Source: a virus. From it: DNA of 39,073 nucleotides. Where the stretch lies: positions 1 through 39,073 of the IMG/VR virus record IMGVR_UViG_3300008110_000663. The stretch is one strand, 5' to 3'. How positions within the stretch are numbered: position 1 is the stretch's first letter; each line of letters starts with the position of its first letter. Below are positions 15,505 to 22,620 of the stretch, piece after piece. The position numbers and the translations under genes are program-made. A model generated the notes under the pieces. That model was given only the letters and a program-made list of their open reading frames with translations. It did not search any database and was not told the origin of the DNA.

Positions 15505-15530
15505 AAAAAACCCCCATGTTTTCATGAGGG
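15505..15530 (-). terminator. Intrinsic terminator (minus strand)
   Basis: Minus strand CCCTCATG-AAAA-CATGGGGG followed by TTTTTT. The 8-bp stem (one G-U) lies 7 nt after the stop of the Tad2-like gene and insulates it from the endolysin promoter region. Confidence 0.88.
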
Positions 15531-15536
15531 CTAGTG

Positions 15537-15764
15537 TCATTTTTGTAACCTGATTAACTTTGCCATACCCCTGTCACACACTTCCCAGTCTGTGGCAACG
15601 ATATCCCTATATGTCAGCGTTAGAGTACGTTTTGTGTCGTCACTATAGTTCTCCAAAATGAAGTCATCAACGACGACATAACAAAGGGCTCTCAAGCCCC
15701 ACCCTTGTCGGTATATACCCATACCGTCCTTGTTCGCACTCTTGAATGCTTGACTGAATTTCAT
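15537..15764 (-). CDS. DUF2829/Tad2-like protein (possible anti-Thoeris)
   Basis: 75 aa. 'MKFSQAFKSANKDGMGIYRQGW' (a helix followed by R..GW at 19-22), 'YVVVDDFI' and 'TYRDIVATDWEV' (51-62) reproduce the DUF2829 pattern (M.f.eAl..lk.G..v.R.gWn....yl......l...DilA.DW.v). Members such as Tad2 sequester the signalling nucleotide of Thoeris defence; many DUF2829 proteins are untested, and ligand residues cannot be checked by eye. Second gene of a cassette with its own promoter (16104-16133) and terminator (15505-15530); start overlaps the previous stop (ATGA). Confidence 0.6.
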   Translation of the reverse strand: MKFSQAFKSANKDGMGIYRQGWGLRALCYVVVDDFILENYSDDTKRTLTLTYRDIVATDWEVCDRGMAKLIRLQK

Positions 15765-16036
15765 CTACCTTGTAGTAACCTCGTTGCTCGCCTAAAGACA
15801 TTCTGGTTGAGTGCCTTGCCACTTGCAACAGACTGTTGTGAGCGAGCATACATCTCCGATGCAATTTGCATTGATGACTGAACACTCTTCCGAAGTTCAC
15901 GGATATCGTCAATATCATCCATATGGTGATTATTAGCAATCATCATCGACTCTAACCGGTTGACAACATTGAGTGACTCCAAGCAATAGTCAACCATCAT
16001 CTTGGTGGTTGAGTCCACACTGTTCTTTCCTATCAT
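15761..16036 (-). CDS. Small helical accessory protein
   Basis: 91 aa, 'MIGKNSVDSTTKMMVDYCLE', then long charged helices ('MMIANNHHMDDIDDIRELRK', 'SSMQIASEMYARSQQSVASG'), a likely coiled coil. The ATG at 16036 is preferred over one 15 nt upstream because that ATG contains the SD (GGAGG, 16049-16045). Co-transcribed with the Tad2-like gene. No family recognised. Confidence 0.7.
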   Translation of the reverse strand: MIGKNSVDSTTKMMVDYCLESLNVVNRLESMMIANNHHMDDIDDIRELRKSVQSSMQIASEMYARSQQSVASGKALNQNVFRRATRLLQGR

Positions 16037-16044
16037 CCCACGAG

Positions 16045-16133
16045 CCTCCACAAGCCCCGTACAGGGGCAGAACTTGATTCATCAGCACATTACTGACACC
16101 GGAATAATACAACGCCTAAAAACCATTTGTCAA
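16045..16133 (-). promoter_or_regulatory. Accessory promoter-leader J with extra hairpin
   Basis: TTGACA (16133-16128), 18-nt spacer, TATTAT (16109-16104); later GAATCAAGTTC (16079-16070), a small hairpin GCCCC-TGTAC-GGGGC (16068-16054) and SD GGAGG (16049-16045). It is a variant of the shared leader with a hairpin inserted between motif and SD and a longer 5' untranslated region. Confidence 0.75.
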
Positions 16134-16161
16134 CATTGTTGAAAAGATTTTCAAATTGGGC

Positions 16162-16212
16162 TTGACATACTCAATATCCTGAGCAATACTATTGACATCA
16201 AGTTCGAAGAGG
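16162..16212 (+). promoter_or_regulatory. Accessory promoter-leader C
   Basis: TTGACA (16162-16167), 17-nt spacer, AATACT (16185-16190), ACATCAAGTTC, SD GAAGAGG ending at 16212, ATG at 16221. Divergent from promoter J; their -35 boxes are only 28 nt apart. Confidence 0.88.
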
Positions 16213-16220
16213 TAAACACA

Positions 16221-16391
16221 ATGACAGTTATGCAACGCAAGCAAATGGCAATCGCAAAGGTATCCGCTAACGGCGGACGTGCCATGAAGTTGAAGAAACA
16301 AGATGGTTACCTCGTAACAATGAACGGTGAATACATCACCCTCAAGTCACTCGTCGCACTGGAAGCATACGCACAAGGATTGGCAAAATGA
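16221..16391 (+). CDS. Small basic accessory protein (56 aa)
   Basis: 56 aa, 'MTVMQRKQMAIAKVSANGGR', then 'MKLKKQDGYLVTMNGEYITL' and 'LVALEAYAQGLAK'. Basic N-terminal half, a probable beta-hairpin, then a helix. ATG follows the SD of leader C by 8 nt; the stop overlaps the next ATG (ATGA). No family recognised. Confidence 0.75.
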   Translation: MTVMQRKQMAIAKVSANGGRAMKLKKQDGYLVTMNGEYITLKSLVALEAYAQGLAK

Positions 16392-16567
16392 AAAGTAAAG
16401 TAGCAAATAGCCTGATGCACGACACCGACCTCGACACCATAGCGTCGGTACTCGATGAGGCAATCGAGTGGAACAAGGTATATCGCCGTATCGAGGTAGA
16501 AGACCTCATCCGTCGGTTGTGCAAGAAGTACTACCTCCTATCAACAGGACGTAGGTCAAACTTCTAA
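16388..16567 (+). CDS. Small accessory protein, EW-motif family (59 aa)
   Basis: 59 aa. 'HDTDLDTIASVLDEAIEWNK' parallels 'GDYDLDTVVRTVETLTEWNN' of the gene at 7021, and 'IEVEDLIRRLCKKYYLL' parallels its 'DEIGKFIEELNNRAW'. Translationally coupled to the previous gene (ATGA). A promoter for the next gene pair begins 20 nt after its stop, without an obvious terminator between. Confidence 0.75.
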   Translation: MKSKVANSLMHDTDLDTIASVLDEAIEWNKVYRRIEVEDLIRRLCKKYYLLSTGRRSNF

Positions 16568-16586
16568 AAATAGTTTGCATTCTCTA

Positions 16587-16636
16587 TTGACATTACGTTT
16601 AGTGTGTGCAATACTCTTTACATCAAGTTCGGAGGA
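16587..16636 (+). promoter_or_regulatory. Accessory promoter-leader D
   Basis: TTGACA (16587-16592), 17-nt spacer, AATACT (16610-16615), ACATCAAGTTC, SD GGAGGA (16631-16636). ATG at 16644 has the same SD spacing as leader A. Confidence 0.9.
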
Positions 16637-16643
16637 AATGAAA

Positions 16644-16820
16644 ATGAAGATGACAACTGTAAGAGCCTTGGTTGACCTGAACATCAAGGTCGTCACCACT
16701 AGGAAAAATGAAGAGGCAATCGCCACATACACCAAGTGGTATCGCCAAGGAATGATGAGCGAGGTTGAATTGTTCACCCGCATCGCCGAACTGTTTGCAA
16801 ATGAGGAGGAGTCGAAATGA
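16644..16820 (+). CDS. Small accessory protein, EW/KW-motif family (58 aa)
   Basis: 58 aa, 'MKMTTVRALVDLNIKVVTTR', then 'AIATYTKWYRQGMMSEVELF' and 'RIAELFANEEESK'. Same short helix-turn-helix layout with a central Trp and acidic C-terminus as the genes at 7021 and 16388, though similarity is weak. ATGs at 16638 and 16650 are alternatives; 16644 keeps the SD distance seen in leader A. Stop overlaps the next start (ATGA). Confidence 0.75.
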   Translation: MKMTTVRALVDLNIKVVTTRKNEEAIATYTKWYRQGMMSEVELFTRIAELFANEEESK

Positions 16821-17026
16821 CCCTAGACACCATGCCAGTTGAGTTGCTCGCCGAGCGAGCCCGTCTCCTTCAGGAGTTCGTAGTCAACGCCCAGATGTAC
16901 ATGAAGTACAACGACATGGACGCACTCCGCAAGTACTACACGGAGTTTCAAGAGAAGCACTCTGAGGTGCTTGATATGTGGGTTGGACTCAACCCAGTAT
17001 GTTGGCTAGACGTACCGTCCAAGTAA
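16817..17026 (+). CDS. Small helical accessory protein (69 aa)
   Basis: 69 aa, 'MTLDTMPVELLAERARLLQE' with further helices ('YMKYNDMDALRKYYTEFQEK') and a hydrophobic end 'WVGLNPVCWLDVPSK'. Coupled to the preceding gene and closed by a strong terminator 2 nt after its stop. No family recognised. Confidence 0.75.
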   Translation: MTLDTMPVELLAERARLLQEFVVNAQMYMKYNDMDALRKYYTEFQEKHSEVLDMWVGLNPVCWLDVPSK

Positions 17027-17027
17027 C

Positions 17028-17067
17028 AATAAAGGGCTACAGGATGCCCCCTGTAGCCCTTTATTTT
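17028..17067. terminator. Bidirectional intrinsic terminator
   Basis: Perfect 16-bp stem AATAAAGGGCTACAGG / CCTGTAGCCCTTTATT with a 6-nt loop, T-rich on both exits. It separates the plus-strand cassette ending at 17026 from the minus-strand gene ending at 17070. Confidence 0.95.
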
Positions 17068-17069
17068 GC

Positions 17070-17243
17070 CTATAGAGGCTTCTTGTCTACCAAAGCCTTA
17101 TCAACTACTACCCGAATCTTTTGAACGTCCTCTACGGGCATCTTCAAGATTGAACTGACAATCGCTTCCACGAGAGCATCTCCCTGAAGGTTGATTTCAG
17201 GGATTCCAGTTTTCTTCTTAATGAACGCACTAACCCAAGACAT
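17070..17243 (-). CDS. Small hypothetical protein (57 aa)
   Basis: 57 aa, 'MSWVSAFIKKKTGIPEINLQ', 'GDALVEAIVSSILKMPVEDV', 'QKIRVVVDKALVDKKPL'. Start overlaps the upstream stop (TGATG), so it is the last gene of the minus-strand virion operon and ends 3 nt before the shared terminator. Amphipathic helices with a basic N-terminus; similar short proteins near phage lysis genes are common but I cannot place it. Confidence 0.75.
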   Translation of the reverse strand: MSWVSAFIKKKTGIPEINLQGDALVEAIVSSILKMPVEDVQKIRVVVDKALVDKKPL

Positions 17244-17662
17244 CAGGTGATGCTGACCGTAAGTTGTCCAGCGAGGAACTTGAATACGTCACCAGATGAC
17301 ACGTTCTTTGTTGGTGAGATAGCACCATTGAACAATAGGTTTCCACCAGTGACAGCGTCCCAAATTCCAACGTGAGTAATGGAACCAGACCAAGTCACCG
17401 TACCAGATGCAGGGAATACGATTTCGTTGACGTTTGTTGATTGTGCTGTACCCGCCGTCGTAGTGTTCCACCCAGTCGTTGCGGCTACACCAATACGAGC
17501 ATAGTTAGTACTACCAACTACAACTTCATTTGCACCTGTGTCACCGGGGTCACCTGTGTGCAAGGAAATGAATAGGTTCGTAGGAGCCGTACCAAGTCCG
17601 ACTCCTCCTTCAAACGCCCAGTTGATAATTCTGTCTTCAAGATAATTCGAAAAAGCCGACAT
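17243..17662 (-). CDS. Tail fibre family protein (LHTxDPG type)
   Basis: 139 aa. 'LEDRIINWAFEGGVGLGTAP', 'NLFISLHTGDPGDTGANEV', 'YARIGVAATTGW', 'IVFPASGTVTWSGSITHVGI' and 'GGNLLFNGAIS' match a widespread small phage fibre/structural family (lf.sLHTadPGdtG.nEv...YaR). SD AGGAG 9-10 nt before the ATG. Probably a virion surface or fibre-tip subunit. Confidence 0.75.
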   Translation of the reverse strand: MSAFSNYLEDRIINWAFEGGVGLGTAPTNLFISLHTGDPGDTGANEVVVGSTNYARIGVAATTGWNTTTAGTAQSTNVNEIVFPASGTVTWSGSITHVGIWDAVTGGNLLFNGAISPTKNVSSGDVFKFLAGQLTVSIT

Positions 17663-17674
17663 TTACTTTCACTC

Positions 17675-18841
17675 CTAAGTTGGGTCGATACCCGTCAATG
17701 GATTCATTCCAGCCGAACTTGCCACAGCCGCTGTCCAAGCGGCAGTAGTGTCGTTCTCTTTATACACCGTTAGAGTGCTTCCCGAGATTGCACTGGCATT
17801 CCGCAAGACTTGTAACGCTGATAGAACTGTTCGTTCCTCTTGCGTTCCATTTCCATCGCCTGATGAATCTAGTTTACGCCGAAGGAATCCATCCGCAATC
17901 TCATGTGGTTGAAGCACATGACTACTGTTGATAATCACGAAGTTATCTCCTGAGGCAGGAGTAGTCGTAAATTCGTCCAACACAGTAATAACACCATTCG
18001 TCTGGGTGAAAGTATTTACGCTCGACGACTGACCGATGCACGTTCCGTTTGTGAAGTACATAACCTGTCCTTCAAACACACCTGTCGAGTAGGACGTAAG
18101 GTTTGTCCTGAAGTATGTCGCTGAGTTAGCCGGGGCTCCAGATGCGGCAACTGTACCTTCGGTGATGAAGATGGACTTCCGAATGATATCCATCAACTTA
18201 CCAAACGTACTAGCAGTCGTGTGCCCCGAGTAATCCTCATCCCATACGCCATCAGCAATCTCAGCAACAGCCGTTGTGGCAAGAGCCGTGGACGTAATCG
18301 AATCTGTAGCAAAAGACCCAGATGTAATTCCACCCGTCGCCACGGAAGCCACTGAGCCAGCGATGTTCCCTGAGGTGACGTTCAACTGAGCCGTACCAGT
18401 ACCACTCGTGATGATTGCACCCGCTGAACCGGATGCGACGTTTGGAAGTGCTGTTAATCCAAGACGGACACCATCTAGTGGGTCATATGCAACAAGGTCA
18501 TACTCAAGAAGGACAGGAGCGATACCCGTACCCTTAATCATGACGACGGCGTGATTAGCACCAGCGGCAAAGACAGCGTTGGGGATGCCAATCTCGTACA
18601 GCCCGGGCATATCTGTCGCATTGACCTGAATGAACCCGCCAGACGACCATGTACCAAGAGTTCCTGATGCAAGAGTAATACTTCGACCAGTAGTTGTTGT
18701 GTCTCCGGGACGGAAGTAGAAAGCCGTGACAGATGCGTTCGTCAGTGCCGTCTTACCAGCACCAGTCGTGGATGTACTATCGAGGATGAAGACGTGTTCG
18801 AGCCTACTTGTAGACCCAGCCTTTACAGTTAGTTTAGCCAT
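17675..18841 (-). CDS. Virion protein with BppU-like N-terminal module
   Basis: 388 aa. N-terminal ~125 residues ('SGGFIQVNATDMPGLYEIGI', 'VLLEYDLVAYDP') belong to the same module as in the 9556 protein and spikes A and B. The middle is Ala/Ser/Thr/Gly-rich with 'GNIAGSVASVATGGITSGSF'. Around residue 195 'AVAEIADGVWDEDYSGHTTA' resembles a motif common in phage fibre proteins. The C-terminal third ends 'GMNPLTGIDPT'. SD GGAGG lies inside the previous gene, whose stop overlaps by 8 nt. Confidence 0.65.
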   Translation of the reverse strand: MAKLTVKAGSTSRLEHVFILDSTSTTGAGKTALTNASVTAFYFRPGDTTTTGRSITLASGTLGTWSSGGFIQVNATDMPGLYEIGIPNAVFAAGANHAVVMIKGTGIAPVLLEYDLVAYDPLDGVRLGLTALPNVASGSAGAIITSGTGTAQLNVTSGNIAGSVASVATGGITSGSFATDSITSTALATTAVAEIADGVWDEDYSGHTTASTFGKLMDIIRKSIFITEGTVAASGAPANSATYFRTNLTSYSTGVFEGQVMYFTNGTCIGQSSSVNTFTQTNGVITVLDEFTTTPASGDNFVIINSSHVLQPHEIADGFLRRKLDSSGDGNGTQEERTVLSALQVLRNASAISGSTLTVYKENDTTAAWTAAVASSAGMNPLTGIDPT

Positions 18842-19916
18842 TTATTCCTCCCGACATCCCTTGAGGCACTATGATTCCACCACCGGCTGTAGCGGTATCA
18901 ACATACTCAATCTCGACACCGCCACACACACGCTTCGTCGTTGTCTCAGTAAACGCACCAGTGTTACCACTACGTGTTACCAGAGTTGAACCATGCGTAC
19001 CAGCGGCATCCCAGTAGGAGGTAGCGTTGACAGATAAAGTCCTCATGTCCAAGTTCGCTCCGCCATTGCTTTGGACGACAAGATAGTACTTCGTACCTCC
19101 AGTCAGAACCGGACAAGCATCAAGGAAGAACCTGAATGTATCTCTAGTCTGAACCCCAGAACGAGTCTGAGCAAAGTCAATAGTAGTGCTATCAAGTACT
19201 GTAGTGCCATTAGAGTCATACAGAATGAATGAGCCAACCGTAGGAGTCGTGAATCCATACCTAAACGCCGAAACCATCAAACTGCGTATCTTGTATGACA
19301 CACCACTTGGCATCGTGAAAGAAATGCCAATCTGAGTGTTTGTCCCACCAGAGCCAATAGCGTCATCAGTCTGAGCCTCGAACCTTGGATATCCATACCA
19401 AATAGATGAAGTTCCGTATGCAAATCCAGCGTAACTAGCACTCGGAGTAGTACCTAAAAGTGCGTAGACACTTCTGTGAGTAGCACTCCACTGACTGTGA
19501 CCAGAGTGAAGACGTGGAGCCGTAATCGTGTTACCTGTACCCCAAGCCGCATTCGGGCCGAACTGGACAAAATACGTTAAACCCTTAGTCAGCGAGGCAC
19601 TCAAGCCAGTGAGCGTTTTCCATCCAGTTGTCTGTGCCGCCGTAGCATTAGTTGCGGTACTGATGGCAGTCCCCGGCGTAACCGTAGTACCAGAGGCGTA
19701 TATGCCATAAAGAAGCGTACCGGGTGTCCCAGTAACAGCCGTGACGTTAATGAGAATGCGGTCAACAGTTACTGTTTCCTCAGCAATAAACGTGCCACCA
19801 ATGACGTTTCCAGTAGCAGGCCCGACAGTACCAGTCGTAACTGACCAAGCCACGTTTCCACGAAAAGGCTCTTGTTGAGTAAGGCTAATCCAGTGAGGGA
19901 ATGTACTTGCCGCCAT
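18834..19916 (-). CDS. Virion surface protein, paralogue 2
   Basis: 360 aa, paralogue of the upstream 370-aa protein. Shared features: 'F.AEETVTVDRILINVTAV' versus 'LYATETMTVTNIAMCCTAT', 'LSASLTKGLTYFVQFG' versus 'ISASITKGTRYWFGFT', 'MPSGVSYKIRSLM' versus 'MPSGISYKIKSIV', 'ACPVLTGGTKYYLVVQS' versus 'ACPVLQGGTKYYVVYSD', and a C-terminus 'GGGIIVPQGMSGG'. Repeated all-beta domains typical of fibre or decoration proteins. Starts with TAATG coupling. Confidence 0.7.
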   Translation of the reverse strand: MAASTFPHWISLTQQEPFRGNVAWSVTTGTVGPATGNVIGGTFIAEETVTVDRILINVTAVTGTPGTLLYGIYASGTTVTPGTAISTATNATAAQTTGWKTLTGLSASLTKGLTYFVQFGPNAAWGTGNTITAPRLHSGHSQWSATHRSVYALLGTTPSASYAGFAYGTSSIWYGYPRFEAQTDDAIGSGGTNTQIGISFTMPSGVSYKIRSLMVSAFRYGFTTPTVGSFILYDSNGTTVLDSTTIDFAQTRSGVQTRDTFRFFLDACPVLTGGTKYYLVVQSNGGANLDMRTLSVNATSYWDAAGTHGSTLVTRSGNTGAFTETTTKRVCGGVEIEYVDTATAGGGIIVPQGMSGGING

Positions 19917-21028
19917 TATCCTCTAAGCCCCCCAGCCATCCCCGGATGAACCATCAATCCTCCAGTCGATGGCGTATCAAAGTAGTCAATGAAGACCGTG
20001 AATTGAGGTATCTGAGTTGTCGTCTCGGTAAACGCACCCGATGCACGAGCGTTACGAGTCACTTGCTTTGCCACAAGCCCCTCGAAGACGCTGTCAAATG
20101 TAGTTGAGCCAATGTTGGCTACACGGAAATCATTCGTGTCATCCAGCGAATCACTGTAGACAACATAGTACTTAGTCCCGCCCTGTAGAACTGGACACGC
20201 ATCGAAAGCGTATTGCCTCACACCTATGGCAAAAGCAGCAGAGTCTCTAGCCACACGCTTGTCGTAAGCAACTGAGTCCAATATCGTTGTGCCATCAGTA
20301 TCGTAAAGCCTAAGTTCAAAAGAGTTACTTCTTGCGTTGTCAGGTAAGTGCCCGTGAAAAACGATTGACTTGATTTTGTACGAGATTCCACTAGGCATCT
20401 GAAATGACACACCCCATTCGGTGTTAGTCGTTCCAGTGAAAGACACCAGAGTCTGATGAGTTGATGCAAGCGGATGGAACCCATACCAGTTTGTACCATC
20501 CGAGTACATGACAGCAGGATGACCAGTAGCCTTGGTGACGGCAGTAGTGAGACCAGATGCGGGGTATTCGAACTGCTGACTAGTAGTCAGTGTACTGGTG
20601 TAAGAAGTCCTAAACGTAGCCGAGTTACCAGTAGCCCAGTTATTTGCAGTGAAGCCGAACCAGTACCGAGTACCCTTAGTGATTGATGCACTGATACCAG
20701 ACAAGTTATATATACCCGTCGCACCACTAAAAGTTGCTGAACCAGTACTACCAACTAACCCTGACGTGAAGTCAGGAGACCCCGCTGAGTTAAGAGTGTA
20801 TACACCACCGACGATTGTCTTGTCGGTAACTGTTCCAGCAGTAGCCGTGCAACACATCGCTATGTTCGTGACAGTCATCGTCTCAGTCGCATACAGTACG
20901 CATCCAACTGAGTTAATTGCGGCACTGTTCCCAATGGCAACAGCCGTAGATGTAATCGCACCGCCATCAACCGGAGTATTCCAACCAAACGGAACTGTTA
21001 TCCACCCGTCATACGATACTGATGCCAT
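19916..21028 (-). CDS. Virion surface protein, paralogue 1
   Basis: 370 aa, all-beta, see the 18834 paralogue for shared motifs; ends 'GGLMVHPGMAGGLRG'. The GG-x(3-4)-P-GM-(A/S)-GG tail is conserved in both and may be a folding or trimerisation tag. SD AGAGG about 10 nt before the ATG. Located between holin-like genes and further fibre genes. Function inferred from composition and context only. Confidence 0.65.
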   Translation of the reverse strand: MASVSYDGWITVPFGWNTPVDGGAITSTAVAIGNSAAINSVGCVLYATETMTVTNIAMCCTATAGTVTDKTIVGGVYTLNSAGSPDFTSGLVGSTGSATFSGATGIYNLSGISASITKGTRYWFGFTANNWATGNSATFRTSYTSTLTTSQQFEYPASGLTTAVTKATGHPAVMYSDGTNWYGFHPLASTHQTLVSFTGTTNTEWGVSFQMPSGISYKIKSIVFHGHLPDNARSNSFELRLYDTDGTTILDSVAYDKRVARDSAAFAIGVRQYAFDACPVLQGGTKYYVVYSDSLDDTNDFRVANIGSTTFDSVFEGLVAKQVTRNARASGAFTETTTQIPQFTVFIDYFDTPSTGGLMVHPGMAGGLRG

Positions 21029-21039
21029 CCGAGTACCTC

Positions 21040-21276
21040 TTACGCAATCGGCTCGACACGAACCATGTTGTCAGACGTGGGGTCAATCACAATGGTATTA
21101 CCAACCGCATCATTTTGGACACGCTCGACATACGACGACAGGAAGTACAACAGACCGTCACTATTCAATTCATCAGCAGGATTGGCACGAGGGACATACA
21201 TATAAGTCCCGGGCTCAGTTTGCACAACCCAGTTGTTACCATCAACCCACAATGACAAAATCTGAATCTGTTGCAT
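21040..21276 (-). CDS. Small hypothetical virion or lysis-region protein
   Basis: 78 aa, 'MQQIQILSLWVDGNNWVVQT', then 'TYMYVPRANPADELNSDGLL' and 'GNTIVIDPTSDNMVRVEPI'. Beta-rich, acidic. TAATG coupling to the membrane protein gene upstream. No family recognised. Confidence 0.6.
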   Translation of the reverse strand: MQQIQILSLWVDGNNWVVQTEPGTYMYVPRANPADELNSDGLLYFLSSYVERVQNDAVGNTIVIDPTSDNMVRVEPIA

Positions 21277-21575
21277 TACGCCTTGACTGCCTCATTATCA
21301 ATCCACTTGAGCCTGTGCCAGTAAAACGCCCATGAAAAGAGGAGCCCAATCCCAAAGTTGAGTAGTATCTCAGACCAGTGCGGAGTTGACAGGCTAATGA
21401 CGTTGAACAACCCACCTGCCGCCATCGCTATCAGGCTCAACCGAATCCATGACCGCATAAAGAAACTCATCTTTTGCACAGGAGACTCTTCATGCTGAAC
21501 CAAGAACATGAATCCAGTGACAGAGATGGCAATCATAGTTGAAGACACTAAATTAACGTATGTCCAGATACTCAT
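21276..21575 (-). CDS. Holin-like membrane protein (3 TM)
   Basis: 99 aa with three hydrophobic segments, roughly residues 5-26 ('TYVNLVSSTMIAISVTGFMF'), 42-62 ('WIRLSLIAMAAGGLFNVISL') and 69-87 ('ILLNFGIGLLFSWAFYW'). 'GLFNVISLSTPHWSEILLNF' is typical of small phage membrane proteins near lysis genes. Three consecutive membrane proteins overlap by ATGA; one is probably the holin and another its antagonist, but roles cannot be assigned. Confidence 0.6.
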   Translation of the reverse strand: MSIWTYVNLVSSTMIAISVTGFMFLVQHEESPVQKMSFFMRSWIRLSLIAMAAGGLFNVISLSTPHWSEILLNFGIGLLFSWAFYWHRLKWIDNEAVKA

Positions 21576-21883
21576 GACGATTCCTTTTTCGACTCAGACT
21601 TGATGTTGAGTTTTGCTATGCCAGACTTCTCGAGGATAAGTTCAACCCCCTTGAGACCAAGCACACCTAGAAGGAATGCAAACCCAAGCATATACTTAGC
21701 GTCTTTGACGTGGAGCATATCGGCAACGATAGGAGTTAGGTATGTCGCCGATGCAGTGCCAGCAACCACAGACCCAAAAGACGCTCCAAGGTTCTTACTT
21801 GAGTCCTTGCTCGCCATAATCAGAGAACCAACGAACCCAGCAATCGCTTGCCCTACGTTGATTCCGAGTTCTTCGATTTTCAT
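21572..21883 (-). CDS. Holin-like protein (phage holin family)
   Basis: 103 aa. 'GFVGSLIMASKDSSKNLGAS', 'SVVAGTASATYLTPIVADML', 'YMLGFAFLLGVLGLKGVELI' and a Lys/Glu/Ser-rich cytoplasmic tail follow the layout of phage holins with hydrophobic helices separated by 'YLTP' and 'GFLLG.LGm.g.E'. Best holin candidate for release of the CHAP endolysin. ATGA overlaps on both sides. Confidence 0.65.
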   Translation of the reverse strand: MKIEELGINVGQAIAGFVGSLIMASKDSSKNLGASFGSVVAGTASATYLTPIVADMLHVKDAKYMLGFAFLLGVLGLKGVELILEKSGIAKLNIKSESKKESS

Positions 21884-22227
21884 ACGTCCCTCGTTGCTGA
21901 ACTAACTGTTACATACCTCTCAGAGTCCTTCTGTGCCTGAGCGGTATTAATCTCATTCTCAGTCTTCTTCTTGATGGAGCCAACTGAGAACGCTGGTGTA
22001 TCAGAATCTTGCCTCATGAAGAATGCAATCATAGCCGTGACCATTGCTGGAACCCCAGCACGAATGCCCTCTATTGACGCTAGGGTGAACGACTTCATTA
22101 TCGAACCAAACGTAGCGGTGTCAGGAATGTGTTGGGCTTTCCAACACGCATCAAACTCTGGAGCGGCACTAGCCATGAACGCACCAACAGCAATGATTAT
22201 CAGCCTTCCGTATGCTATGTCTTTCAT
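21880..22227 (-). CDS. Membrane protein, second holin/antiholin candidate
   Basis: 115 aa with hydrophobic segments near residues 7-22 ('GRLIIIAVGAFMASAA') and 56-71 ('GVPAMVTAMIAFFM'), followed by a polar charged C-terminus. Coupled by ATGA to the head-closure gene upstream, so the lysis module starts directly after the head-completion genes. Confidence 0.55.
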   Translation of the reverse strand: MKDIAYGRLIIIAVGAFMASAAPEFDACWKAQHIPDTATFGSIMKSFTLASIEGIRAGVPAMVTAMIAFFMRQDSDTPAFSVGSIKKKTENEINTAQAQKDSERYVTVSSATRDV

Positions 22228-22616
22228 AATTGGTCGCCATCCTCATCACTCATGATGTCGCAACTCAGACTCAGGAGCAACGCATTATCACGACCATTGT
22301 CAACGGATTCGACTGAAAAGACACGACCCTCGATTGACCCACTCGTTACACGGATTCTGTCTCGTGGAAGTACGTCGGTATCAATTGGCACACGGATTGT
22401 CCAGTTAGAACGGGCTTGCATGACACCGCCTTGAACAGACTCATTGCCTGATGACTGGTTGATGCGGCACTTGCAATAGGATGAGATACGCCACTCGGTC
22501 AACACTCCACCTACACCATCAGAAAGAGGTGAGTTCCGGAGGATATCAGCGGTCGTAGGTAACGCTCGACGTGCCATCTCAGCACGGATTGGGGCTAGGG
22601 TTTCGTCAGGGTACAT
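22224..22616 (-). CDS. Head closure (stopper) protein
   Basis: 130 aa. 'ADILRNSPLSDGVGGVLTEW' and 'VPIDTDVLPRDRIRVTSGSI', followed by 'FSVESVDNGRDNALLLSLSC', match the SPP1 gp16/HK97-type head-closure fold (tdg.Gg......v.c......vP..tdv...DrI......f.V). It would close the portal channel and bind the tail terminator. Follows the adaptor gene as expected, but the next tail-joint gene (gp10-like) lies at 3048. Confidence 0.75.
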   Translation of the reverse strand: MYPDETLAPIRAEMARRALPTTADILRNSPLSDGVGGVLTEWRISSYCKCRINQSSGNESVQGGVMQARSNWTIRVPIDTDVLPRDRIRVTSGSIEGRVFSVESVDNGRDNALLLSLSCDIMSDEDGDQL

Positions 22617-22620
22617 GGCA

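Noticed and set aside
20649-21335. Plus-strand 228-codon frame
   Set aside because: Antisense to the surface-protein gene and its coupled neighbours; no SD and no promoter.
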